Assembly: GCF_002369955.1 (NCBI RefSeq) | Contig: NZ_AP014564.1 | Span: 60,893-124,892, forward strand | From: Ichthyobacterium seriolicida | Lineage (GTDB): Bacteria; Bacteroidota; Bacteroidia; Flavobacteriales; Ichthyobacteriaceae | Reading direction: 5' to 3' | Length of the DNA: 64,000 bases | Part shown: positions 46,772 to 55,756 of the stretch, piece after piece | Numbering within the stretch: position 1 is the stretch's first letter | Layout: the number at the start of each line of letters is the position of its first letter | Notes under the pieces: model-generated | Database searches by the model: none | What the model was told of the DNA's origin: nothing | Seen by the model: only the letters and a program-made list of their open reading frames with translations | Made by a program: the position numbers and the translations under genes

Positions 46772-49078
46772 CTAATGAGTACTGATTTTAATTCCTGCAA
46801 ATATCGTTCTAGGCTTAGATGGGCCATAAATATAGGCAGCATCTTTATCTGGACCTTTATCAGAATCTTGTTGAAAACTGTCTAAAACGTTTAAGACGCC
46901 GCCACTAAACTCTATATCTAATATATCTTTGTAATGGATGTTATACGAAGATTTTAGGTTTAATACCCAGAAATCTGGAGTTTCTTCTAATTTATCTTTT
47001 TCTATAAATCCACTCATATGTGGAACGTACATGCTTCCTAAATAAGTTCCAGTAATGTTATTTTGAAAATCTTTGGTAGGAGCATAAGTAATAGCAAAAT
47101 TCCCATATAGATTAGGAGATCTAAAAAATTTACTGTCATTTTTTGTAGTAGATAATTCTTCACTCCATTTTGTAGGCTCTAAACGTAATCCCTCTTGCAA
47201 AGTTCCGCCCAACTGTATTTGCCATTCTATATTAGGAGCGTATTTCAACTCTAGGTTTAATCCTTTTATATGTGAAGTGCCTCCATTTTTCTTTTGAAAA
47301 ATTCTCCCTTTACGATTTCCAGTTATATCTTCTAACACAAAAGAATCGTATAACTGTGTGTAAAACCCCTCTAACAAAACATAAAACTCATCTACCCCAT
47401 AATTATTCCCCCAATCTATAGATGCCAAATAGCTGGCAGATTTTTCAGGTTTTAAATTTGGAGCTAATTCAACTCTAGTTAGCTCTCCTACAGCTAGAGT
47501 TTGGTGAATGTCTTCGGTGAACATTCTCGGAGATAAAAAGCCTTCAGAATATGACAGTCTTAGTCTAGAGTCTTCGTGTATGGAATACATAATATTTAAT
47601 CTTGAACTCAATATTATTTTTTTTTCTATGAAATTATCTATATCCCCTCTCAATCCGAGTAATATTTTTATATCTCCTTTTTCCCATTCTTGTTGTACAT
47701 ACGTTCCGTAGTTTTTTAAGGTTTGATTTATTTCTGCATCGAGATTTTTCTTTTGGTCTTCAACAATTTCGTGTTTAAATTCAAATCCACCAGTAATAGT
47801 TCCTTTACCAAACAGCAAATTTGGAATTTTATGAGAATACTTGGTTCCTACTAAAAATATCTCATTTTTAGTTTTACCAAAACCTAATACTTTACCTTCT
47901 TGTTCTACAAGATCCTCGCCTCCACCGTAATAATTTCTATTCTTAGAAGAAGAAAAAGAAGCGTAGCTATTTGAATGCATTATTCCACTCTCATCCATAA
48001 TGTCGAATGACATATTACCAGAATAAACATCAGATACAATTTGTTCTGCTGCATCGGCTTCAAATGGCTCTAAGTGAAGTTTATTACCTCCTCGTCTAAA
48101 TTCACTAAGAGTATTAAACTCCATTGTCAATTTAGAGTTTTCTAATGGTTTTACAAATGATTTAAATCCAAATGATTTATTTTCTAACATAGGGATTTCT
48201 GAGAACCCGTCACCGTTGTAGTCCATAGGGTCTTTCTTTTTAAATAAACCAAAATATGAGAATCCTGCATTATTGCTATCACCTACTACAGATCCATTCA
48301 TCATAGTTGTATACTCTGGGGTAGCTAAATTCATAAGAGATACTTTTTGATTTATTCCGAAAGAATTTGTCTCAGGGTCTTTGGTGATGATATTTATAGT
48401 CCCTGCAATGGCATTTGCTCCATATAGAGAAGATCCTCCACCTCTTACAATTTCTATTTCTTTTATCATATTCATCGGTATTTGATCTAGTCCGTATATG
48501 CTATTCAACGTGCTAAATATCGGTTGGCTATTCACTAGTATTTGAGAATAAGCTCCTTCAAGTCCATTTATTCTAACTTGAGAAAAACCACAATTCTGAC
48601 AATTCGTCTCTGTCATTAATCCTGGTTGATAATTTAGTCCCTCCACAAGAGATACGGAGTTTGTAGCTTCTAGCATACGAGCAGTGGCTACAGATACCGC
48701 AATAGGGGCTTGTTTTCTATCTAGGTAATTTCTAGTAGCAGTGACTACCACTTTGTCTAGCTGTAGTAGATCTAATTTGAGTGTGAAATTTAATCTTATA
48801 TCATTACTGTCTTTTACTTCTATTATTTGTTTTATAGTTTTATATCCTGGCATCCTTAACACTAATTTGTGGGTTCCAAGGGGGGCGTCTAATTCGTAAT
48901 TCCCATGTTTGTCAGATTGTGAACCTATAGACATATCCTCCAAAAAAATATAAGCGAGTTCAACGGGTTTATTCTCTGAATCTGTTATGTTTCCAATTAT
49001 CTTGGCTGTATTTTTAGCGAATAAAAAATTACTACTAATCGCTATTAGTAAAAAGGTATTTGTTATTAGTTTAATCAT
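46772..49078 (-). CDS. TonB-dependent outer-membrane receptor
   Basis: This 768-residue beta-barrel receptor imports a ligand across the outer membrane using TonB energy. A signal peptide (to about FLFAK) is followed by a carboxypeptidase-regulatory-like domain (AKIIGNITDSENKPVELAYIF, residues 24-105). The plug starts at DKVVVTATRN and the barrel runs to a C-terminal aromatic-rich end. The plug carries an unusual CQNC pair in TNCQNCGFSQVRINGLEG. The ligand is unknown; cobalamin, haem, siderophore and metals remain possible. A good promoter lies at 49177-49205. No SusD partner is adjacent. Confidence 0.9.
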   Translation of the reverse strand: MIKLITNTFLLIAISSNFLFAKNTAKIIGNITDSENKPVELAYIFLEDMSIGSQSDKHGNYELDAPLGTHKLVLRMPGYKTIKQIIEVKDSNDIRLNFTLKLDLLQLDKVVVTATRNYLDRKQAPIAVSVATARMLEATNSVSLVEGLNYQPGLMTETNCQNCGFSQVRINGLEGAYSQILVNSQPIFSTLNSIYGLDQIPMNMIKEIEIVRGGGSSLYGANAIAGTINIITKDPETNSFGINQKVSLMNLATPEYTTMMNGSVVGDSNNAGFSYFGLFKKKDPMDYNGDGFSEIPMLENKSFGFKSFVKPLENSKLTMEFNTLSEFRRGGNKLHLEPFEADAAEQIVSDVYSGNMSFDIMDESGIMHSNSYASFSSSKNRNYYGGGEDLVEQEGKVLGFGKTKNEIFLVGTKYSHKIPNLLFGKGTITGGFEFKHEIVEDQKKNLDAEINQTLKNYGTYVQQEWEKGDIKILLGLRGDIDNFIEKKIILSSRLNIMYSIHEDSRLRLSYSEGFLSPRMFTEDIHQTLAVGELTRVELAPNLKPEKSASYLASIDWGNNYGVDEFYVLLEGFYTQLYDSFVLEDITGNRKGRIFQKKNGGTSHIKGLNLELKYAPNIEWQIQLGGTLQEGLRLEPTKWSEELSTTKNDSKFFRSPNLYGNFAITYAPTKDFQNNITGTYLGSMYVPHMSGFIEKDKLEETPDFWVLNLKSSYNIHYKDILDIEFSGGVLNVLDSFQQDSDKGPDKDAAYIYGPSKPRTIFAGIKISTH

Positions 49079-49176
49079 CTTTTGTTTTAATTTGAGTAAG
49101 TATTTAGTAGTTTAATCATTATTAGCTTAGATAAACAATTAACTGCGAAACAAGTCGTAATTATAACGTGGAGCTG

Positions 49177-49205
49177 CAAACCTAATAATTTTATTTAGAT
49201 TCAAA
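49177..49205 (-). promoter_or_regulatory. Promoter of the TonB-receptor gene
   Basis: On the minus strand, TTTG (49202-49205), a 17-base spacer and TAGGTTTG (49177-49184) match the Bacteroidota -33/-7 consensus TTTG-N17-23-TAnnTTTG. They lie 99 bases before the start codon. Confidence 0.6.
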
Positions 49206-49285
49206 AAAAATAATGACCCAAATTCAGCCAATATTTCTTTTAGAAGGAATAGTAAAAAGGACAGCATTTAATTTTACTGAGCTTT

Positions 49286-50746
49286 TTAATAGAGTTTCTT
49301 TTTCAGCATTTTCCCATTCCTTAAAAGCCACAACCCTGTGAAGGTTATCATTCCATTTAGTATGAGTAATTCAAATCCAAATGAATAATTAAACCAATCC
49401 ATACTGTTTTGTTTTAAGATATAACATAAAACAGGAGATGTCAATGCCACAAATGGAACGTATTTATCTCTTATTCTGTAGGAGGTGAACAAACCAAAAA
49501 AGTACAAACCCAATAATGGTCCATATGTATATCCAGCTATCACGAACAGTTCTTTTATAATACTATCGGTTATGGTATACCTAAATAGCAACATGACTAC
49601 AACTATGATAAAACTAAATGCGATATGTGTCAATATCCTAATTTGGACTTGCCTATTCTTAGGTTTTTTATATATACCTATAAAATCAACACTAAAGGAA
49701 GTCGTCAGTGATGTGATAGCAGAATCAATACTAGAATAAGCCGAAGAGATAAGACCTAAAATGAAAAAAGAAGACATTATCAAGCCTAATTCTGGTCGAT
49801 TGGCTATGGAGATAAAGAGCTCATCATTGTGTTTATCCATTCCTTTTAATAGAGCAAAATCTGTTAGTAATACACCTAGAGATAATAGCAACAGATTAGT
49901 GATTATCAGTACAATGCAAAACCAAAACATGTTTTTTTGGGCATCTTTTATATTTTTACAAGAGATATTTTTTTGCATCATATCTTGATCTAAACCAGTC
50001 ATGGCTATAGCTATAAATATTCCCGATAAAAATTGTTTCCAGAAGTATTTATTAGAAGATGAATCCCAATAAAAAGTTTTAGATAGAGGACTGTCATTTA
50101 TATATCCTATGAGTGATGAACCAGTATTAAGATTCATTTCTTTACATATTACATATATGCTTATTATCACAGATAATAGCATAAAAAATGTCTGTAAGGC
50201 ATCAGTCCATACTATAGTTTTTATCCCTGAACGAAAAGTGTATAGCCATATTAGTACGACTGTAGCTATGGCAGTTATATAAAAATCTATACCTATTTTT
50301 TCAAAAATTAATATCTGTAATATACTGGCTGCTAAAAACAGTCTAAATGAAGCTATCACCGTTTTAGCTATGATAAATATAGAAGTTGCTGTTTTATATG
50401 AAAACTGACCAAAACGATCACCTAGATAACTGTATATAGATACCGATTTCAATTTGTAATACATGGGCATGAGCACTGTGCCTATAAAGAGATAGCCTAC
50501 TAAATATCCCATTATCATTTGCACATAACTGAAATTAGATTGTTCAACCCATCCAGGGACGGATACAAAACTAATCCCAGAGAGAGAAGCTCCTATCATC
50601 CCAAAAGCTACTACGTACCAAGGGGATTTTCTATCTCCTATAAAAAAGGAAGAGTTGCTGTTGTCTTTTTTCTTAACTAAGAAAGAAATAACTATTAAGC
50701 ACAAAAAATAGGCTACTATCAAATAAAGTGAATGTAAAGGTTCCAT
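49286..50746 (-). CDS. Sodium:solute symporter (SSS family)
   Basis: This 486-residue inner-membrane carrier has about 13 hydrophobic segments and takes up a small solute with sodium. Family signatures include FGMIGASLSGISFVSVPGW near residue 50, TFRSGIKTIVWTDALQ, DQDMMQKNISCK and the late SSAYSSIDSAITSLTTSFSVD. The substrate is not identifiable; SSS members carry sugars, amino acids, nucleosides or sialic acid. It lies 44 bp downstream of prfC on the same strand. Confidence 0.9.
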   Translation of the reverse strand: MEPLHSLYLIVAYFLCLIVISFLVKKKDNSNSSFFIGDRKSPWYVVAFGMIGASLSGISFVSVPGWVEQSNFSYVQMIMGYLVGYLFIGTVLMPMYYKLKSVSIYSYLGDRFGQFSYKTATSIFIIAKTVIASFRLFLAASILQILIFEKIGIDFYITAIATVVLIWLYTFRSGIKTIVWTDALQTFFMLLSVIISIYVICKEMNLNTGSSLIGYINDSPLSKTFYWDSSSNKYFWKQFLSGIFIAIAMTGLDQDMMQKNISCKNIKDAQKNMFWFCIVLIITNLLLLSLGVLLTDFALLKGMDKHNDELFISIANRPELGLIMSSFFILGLISSAYSSIDSAITSLTTSFSVDFIGIYKKPKNRQVQIRILTHIAFSFIIVVVMLLFRYTITDSIIKELFVIAGYTYGPLLGLYFFGLFTSYRIRDKYVPFVALTSPVLCYILKQNSMDWFNYSFGFELLILNGMITFTGLWLLRNGKMLKKKLY

Positions 50747-50790
50747 AATAATAATTATATATTAAAAAAAATGAGACTATAAGAGGTTTC

Positions 50791-52374
50791 TTATTTAAAT
50801 TCAGATGTGTAATGGAATTTTATAGAAGGATATTTTTCTTTAGTCATCTGTATGGTAAAAGCAGAATCAGCCAAAAAAACTAGGTTACCTTCTTTATCTA
50901 CAGCGAGATATTTAGATTTTACTCTTTTAAAATCGTCGAACTCTTTTCCTTTTTCAGCCTCCACCCAACAGGCTTTGTATATGGGGATATTTTCATAAGT
51001 ACACTTTGCTCCATATTCATTTTCTAACCTATACTGTATGATATCGTATTGTAATGCTCCTACAGTACCTATTAACTTACGATTAGTCATATTCATGGTG
51101 AACAACTGTGCTACACCTTCATCCATAAGTTGAAATATCCCCTTGTTTAACTGTTTTGTCTTTAGAGGATCTGAATTGTTTATATATCTGAAATGCTCCG
51201 GAGAAAAACTTGGAATCCCCTTGAAGTTTAGTATTTCTCCTTCGGTAAGGGTATCACCTATCTTAAAATTACCAGTGTCGTACAAACCCACAATATCTCC
51301 TGGAAAAGATTCACCTACTATCATCTTTTTCTCTGCAAAAAAAGTGTTTGGGCTAGAAAATTTTAAATGTTTGTTGTGTCTTATATGCAAATAAGAAGTA
51401 TTTCTCTTAAATATACCAGAGACTACCTTTACAAAGGCTAATCTATTTCTGTGTTTAGGATCTATATTGGCATGTATTTTAAATACAAATCCAGAAAATG
51501 TGTTTTCAGAGGCTTCTACCAATCTGATATCTGATTTTTTATTCGTAGGAGATGGAGCTATTTTAACAAAGCAATTCAATAATTCTCTTATCCCGAAATT
51601 TGTCAATGCCGATCCAAAAAATACAGGACAAATATCAGCATCTAAATATTCCTCTTTTCTAAATTCTGGATACACTCCCCTTATGGTAGAGATATCGTCT
51701 AAAAGGATATTTCTGGCTTTTTCTCCTATGAGAGACTGTAATTTTTCATCTTCTAAGCTGTCTATGGAAATACTTTCCTCTATGACTTGTTTTTTCTGTC
51801 CCGTAAACAGATTAAGTGCACTTGCCCATATGTCGTATACCCCTTTTAAATCAGATCCCATACCTATGGGCCAACTAAGAGGAGTGACCTTTAGATTTAA
51901 TTTAGTTTCAATATCATCTAGTATATCGAAAGCATCTTTTCCCTCTTTATCTATTTTATTCACAAAGACTATAATAGGAGTCTTTCTAAGGCGACAGACC
52001 TCTACTAACTTTTCTGTTTGCTGCTCTATACCCTTTGCAGCATCTATAACTACTATAGCACTATCAACTGCCGTGAGGGTTCTAAATGTGTCTTCAGCAA
52101 AATCTTTATGACCTGGAGTATCTAAGATATTTATCTTAAAATCTCTATATTCAAAGGAAAGAACAGTCGTAGTTACAGATATTCCCCTTTGCCTTTCTAT
52201 CTCCATGAAATCTGAAATAGCAGCCTTCTTTATCTTGTTGGATTTTACCGCTCCAGCCTCCTGTATTGCTCCACCAAACAATAGTAATTTCTCTGTTAAA
52301 GTGGTTTTTCCAGCATCGGGATGACTAATAATTCCAAAAGTCTTTCTTCTATTTATCTCTTTTATCAATTTCAT
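50791..52374 (-). CDS. prfC: Peptide chain release factor 3
   Basis: This 527-residue translational GTPase recycles RF1/RF2 after termination. G1 SHPDAGKTTLTEK, G3 DTPGHKDFAED and G4 NKIDKEG are intact, and the RF3-specific FMEIERQRGISVTTTV and LSWPIGMGSDLKGVYD follow. The C-terminal domains end at SIKFHYTSEF. The length is standard. It leads into the symporter gene. Confidence 0.95.
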   Translation of the reverse strand: MKLIKEINRRKTFGIISHPDAGKTTLTEKLLLFGGAIQEAGAVKSNKIKKAAISDFMEIERQRGISVTTTVLSFEYRDFKINILDTPGHKDFAEDTFRTLTAVDSAIVVIDAAKGIEQQTEKLVEVCRLRKTPIIVFVNKIDKEGKDAFDILDDIETKLNLKVTPLSWPIGMGSDLKGVYDIWASALNLFTGQKKQVIEESISIDSLEDEKLQSLIGEKARNILLDDISTIRGVYPEFRKEEYLDADICPVFFGSALTNFGIRELLNCFVKIAPSPTNKKSDIRLVEASENTFSGFVFKIHANIDPKHRNRLAFVKVVSGIFKRNTSYLHIRHNKHLKFSSPNTFFAEKKMIVGESFPGDIVGLYDTGNFKIGDTLTEGEILNFKGIPSFSPEHFRYINNSDPLKTKQLNKGIFQLMDEGVAQLFTMNMTNRKLIGTVGALQYDIIQYRLENEYGAKCTYENIPIYKACWVEAEKGKEFDDFKRVKSKYLAVDKEGNLVFLADSAFTIQMTKEKYPSIKFHYTSEFK

Positions 52375-52434
52375 GGATAAATTTTATGTCTTAAAAGGAG
52401 GCGAAGGTACTTTTTTAATTAGAAAAACCTATGA

Positions 52435-54909
52435 TTAGAAAGGATAACCTATACCAAAATTAAGCTGGTGCTCTGTTATATTAGGAAAAATGAAATCTCC
52501 CATAATAGGATCGTACAATTTCATAGCGAAGTCTAATCTCAATATAAAAAAACCTAAATCATATCTCAAACCTATTCCATATCCTATACCCAATTGCTTA
52601 TAAAACCTATTAAAATAAAAGCTCTTAGCTCCCAATTCCTCATCCTGAAAAGAATGCCACACATTTCCTGCATCTACAAAAAAAGCTCCTTCAAAGTTTT
52701 TTATCAAATCAAAACGATATTCTAGGTTTAATAGCAGCTTTATATTACCTACAGTCGGATAATATGAGTTCCCATTAGATACAGGTAAAAAAAAGCCCGG
52801 CGTCAAATCATAAGGCAACCAAGCTCTTACGTCATTAGCTCCCCCAGCTACATATCCTTTTTGTAATGGTATATCAGATAACTTTGTGTGAGGAATAGAT
52901 ACTCCAGCCAAAAACCTAAAAGCAATTTGAGATTTATTTTCTAAATCCCATCGTTTAGAATAACTAAAATCTAATTTGACATATCTGGCGTATTTTATTT
53001 GATATATACTTTTAAACTGATCATTACCTCTTATGAAATTTACTATTCTGTCTATGAGGTATAATGCCGATCCAACAGACTCTATTTTAGAGTTAAAAAG
53101 AGTGTGAACATTATTGTATACGTTCAAGTGTGTAAAAGAATAATTGAAAGAAGAGATAAATACATCTTCGAGTATTCTGTCTTGTACTAATGATAAATCT
53201 TCAACTTTTTTTAACAAATCGTAATTCTGTTTAATAAAACTTTTATCCGATGAGATATCTCGCAGTTTTTTTTCGTTAATATCTTTTCCATATTTAGAAA
53301 TAATATCTGAAGTTATTTTCGAGATCTCCTTGTTAACATTTTTCAAATAATCATAATCACTAGCGTATAGGTTAGTTATATATTCATTGTCGAATATATT
53401 GATCTGATGTTTATTTCCTATATTGCTATTCCACCTATACGATATTGAAGTATTGATATTTAATTTTTCAATTCCAGTGTTTTGTTGATTAATTAAACCT
53501 ATTGTAAATATGGTTTTTTCATTTAGTTCTTTGGAGATAGAACTAATTACATTGGGAACTAACAAAAAATATGGGAATTCTATACTCATTCGCACTCCAT
53601 ATTCCCAAGCGTTAAATAAAACGTTTTTATCTTTTTTAGGATTATTTACACGGCCGCTTAATCCAATAGCTCCTTCCAAAGACATTGAAAAAATTTCAGC
53701 ATTGCCAAATATATTTCTATTCAAATATGAAGAACTAATTCTAGTTGAGAAGTTTGAATAATTAGAATTAGACATTTCACTAGAAAATTTTACAGATTGA
53801 CTTTTTTTAGGCGTGAGAAATATATAAGCGTTTAATAGATTATCAGAAGGTTCTAAAATATTTATTCTCACATTGCTGAAATTATTTAACCCATACAGAT
53901 GACGAATAGTTTTTTCATAGACGCCTTGGTCGTATTTTTTATCTGGCTCTATTAGAATATTTTTTAATAGTACATCTGGATTGTATTTTAACTTATCATA
54001 AGCGTAAAAAGTATAACCTTTGTAATAGAGGCTATCTATAATAGGCTTATCTTCTTTTGCGTGAGAGTAATCTGTGGTTATAAATATTCTTTTAAACTTA
54101 TAAGAATTTGTGTGTTTCCCTTCTGTATTTACATTTAGTATTAAGTCTACTTTATTTTTTTTACCAATAGTATCTATAGTAAAATCTATATGAGATTTAT
54201 TAAATCTATATAGACCTTCACCCTTGTAAAGACTCGTGATTCTATCTCTTTCTTTTGAAATAATTTCCTTGTCTAAAGGATCCCCTACCTTCAAAAATGA
54301 TTCAGCAGAAGAGTTATTGTATAGTTTACTTAAAAATTCATTTTTTATATTTGGAATTATTTTTCCTAGTGTATAGATAGATCCCAGTTTTACTTTGTAA
54401 TCAACCATAGCTAATTTGTTATTTAAACTTGGAGTGTAAGAGACCTCATTGTTTAAATAGCCTTTATTTTGCAAATGCTTATTTAGTCTATTTACAGAGT
54501 TGATAGTTTCTGTTTCACTGTATATAACTGGAGCTTCAGATTTAGTTTTTATCCATTCATTTACAGCTAAATAGTTGTTTTCTATCCTAGTCATCCCTTT
54601 TTTAGAAAACAAAAAGGTTAAGATGTCGTTTGTAACAGGATTTTCTTGTTTCCATTTTTTAAATGTCTCTTTAGGATTTTCACTATATAAATTGTAAAGA
54701 CTGAGATAATAAGGAAAGGTTAAGAATAAGGTGTTGGGTTTTTGAATTATATATTCTTTTAGCTCCATATCAGATATGATATGATTTTTCCCTTCTATAT
54801 CAACTTGATTTTCTATTAATAAATACTCTCGCGAACTCAACCCTTTAGTGGGTCTACAACCGTACAAGATCACTACCGTAAGTGAAAATAGTAATACTTT
54901 CGCTCCCAA
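52435..54909 (-). CDS. tamL: TamA-like outer-membrane lipoprotein TamL
   Basis: This 824-residue BamA-superfamily protein has POTRA-like domains (residues about 130-370) and a C-terminal 16-strand barrel ending GIGYPF. Its N-terminal lipobox VVILYGC (Cys18) marks it as TamL, the Bacteroidota lipoprotein form of TamA that assists outer-membrane assembly with TamB. The frame has no upstream ATG: an in-frame TAA lies two codons before TTG 54909, so the start is TTG, or a GTG 12 codons later that would spoil the signal peptide. A TamB gene is not next to it. The divergent neighbour is a TrmH-type methylase, as in other flavobacteria. Confidence 0.85.
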   Translation of the reverse strand: MGAKVLLFSLTVVILYGCRPTKGLSSREYLLIENQVDIEGKNHIISDMELKEYIIQKPNTLFLTFPYYLSLYNLYSENPKETFKKWKQENPVTNDILTFLFSKKGMTRIENNYLAVNEWIKTKSEAPVIYSETETINSVNRLNKHLQNKGYLNNEVSYTPSLNNKLAMVDYKVKLGSIYTLGKIIPNIKNEFLSKLYNNSSAESFLKVGDPLDKEIISKERDRITSLYKGEGLYRFNKSHIDFTIDTIGKKNKVDLILNVNTEGKHTNSYKFKRIFITTDYSHAKEDKPIIDSLYYKGYTFYAYDKLKYNPDVLLKNILIEPDKKYDQGVYEKTIRHLYGLNNFSNVRINILEPSDNLLNAYIFLTPKKSQSVKFSSEMSNSNYSNFSTRISSSYLNRNIFGNAEIFSMSLEGAIGLSGRVNNPKKDKNVLFNAWEYGVRMSIEFPYFLLVPNVISSISKELNEKTIFTIGLINQQNTGIEKLNINTSISYRWNSNIGNKHQINIFDNEYITNLYASDYDYLKNVNKEISKITSDIISKYGKDINEKKLRDISSDKSFIKQNYDLLKKVEDLSLVQDRILEDVFISSFNYSFTHLNVYNNVHTLFNSKIESVGSALYLIDRIVNFIRGNDQFKSIYQIKYARYVKLDFSYSKRWDLENKSQIAFRFLAGVSIPHTKLSDIPLQKGYVAGGANDVRAWLPYDLTPGFFLPVSNGNSYYPTVGNIKLLLNLEYRFDLIKNFEGAFFVDAGNVWHSFQDEELGAKSFYFNRFYKQLGIGYGIGLRYDLGFFILRLDFAMKLYDPIMGDFIFPNITEHQLNFGIGYPF

Positions 54910-54982
54910 GTTTTATCCTAAATTATTAAAGTGATATTTTGAAAGGCCAAAGATATACATTACAGCTGTATACAAAGAACCA

Positions 54983-55732
54983 ATGAACAGAGCATATATA
55001 AGTTTAATACGAGGATTAAGAGAAAAAAAAAACAGATTAGAGACTGGTTTTTTTATGGCAGAGGGTAAAAAAATAGTCAAAGAGATGTTGTTTAGTCACT
55101 TTTCATTAGAGATGATGTTTTTGTTAGAAAATAGCGACTTCTTAAAAAATGATATTGATAAAATTCCTAGAGATAAAATTTCTATTATAGATGAAAAATA
55201 TCTATCTAGGATAAGTCTATTAAAAACACCTGATACGGTTTTGGCTATCTTTAAAATACCATCTGATAAAGAGATATCAATAGGTAATAATGAATTGATT
55301 TTAGCATTAGATGGCATAAATAACCCTAGTAATCTAGGAGCTATAATAAGGGTATGCGATTGGTTTGGAATAAAAAAAATACTGTGCTCTGAAAATACAG
55401 TAGACGTGTATAACCCTAAAGTAATTCAGTCTTCTATGGCTTCTATAATAAGAGTTGATGTTCACTACACTAACTTATTAGAATTCTTATCTGATAAAAA
55501 GGAAGATGTTTTTATATCTTCTCTAGATGGCGAAAATATATACAATGCCAAATTACCCTCTTCAGGAATTTTAATAATGGGAAATGAATCTGTAGGAGTT
55601 TCAAAGGATTTATCTAGATTATCTAATAATAGAGTGTCCATACCTAAATTCGGAATGAAAAAGATCGATAGTTTAAACGTAGCAGTAGCCACAGGAATTT
55701 TACTATCTGAATTCAGAAGAAAAAATAATTAG
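54983..55732 (+). CDS. TrmH-family (SpoU) RNA 2'-O-methyltransferase
   Basis: This 249-residue SPOUT enzyme probably methylates a ribose in rRNA or tRNA using S-adenosylmethionine. The N-terminal substrate-binding domain includes ETGFFMAEGKKIVKEM. The knotted catalytic domain shows LALDGINNPSNLGAIIRVCDWFG, IQSSMASIIRV, LIMGNESVGVS and SLNVAVATGILLSEFRR, which are motifs 1 to 3. It is divergent from tamL. Confidence 0.92.
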   Translation: MNRAYISLIRGLREKKNRLETGFFMAEGKKIVKEMLFSHFSLEMMFLLENSDFLKNDIDKIPRDKISIIDEKYLSRISLLKTPDTVLAIFKIPSDKEISIGNNELILALDGINNPSNLGAIIRVCDWFGIKKILCSENTVDVYNPKVIQSSMASIIRVDVHYTNLLEFLSDKKEDVFISSLDGENIYNAKLPSSGILIMGNESVGVSKDLSRLSNNRVSIPKFGMKKIDSLNVAVATGILLSEFRRKNN

Positions 55733-55756
55733 TGATTTTATTACTATTCATCAATT

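Noticed and set aside
51467-52111. 214-codon plus-strand frame
   Set aside because: It lies entirely opposite prfC, whose GTPase motifs and full length are certain.
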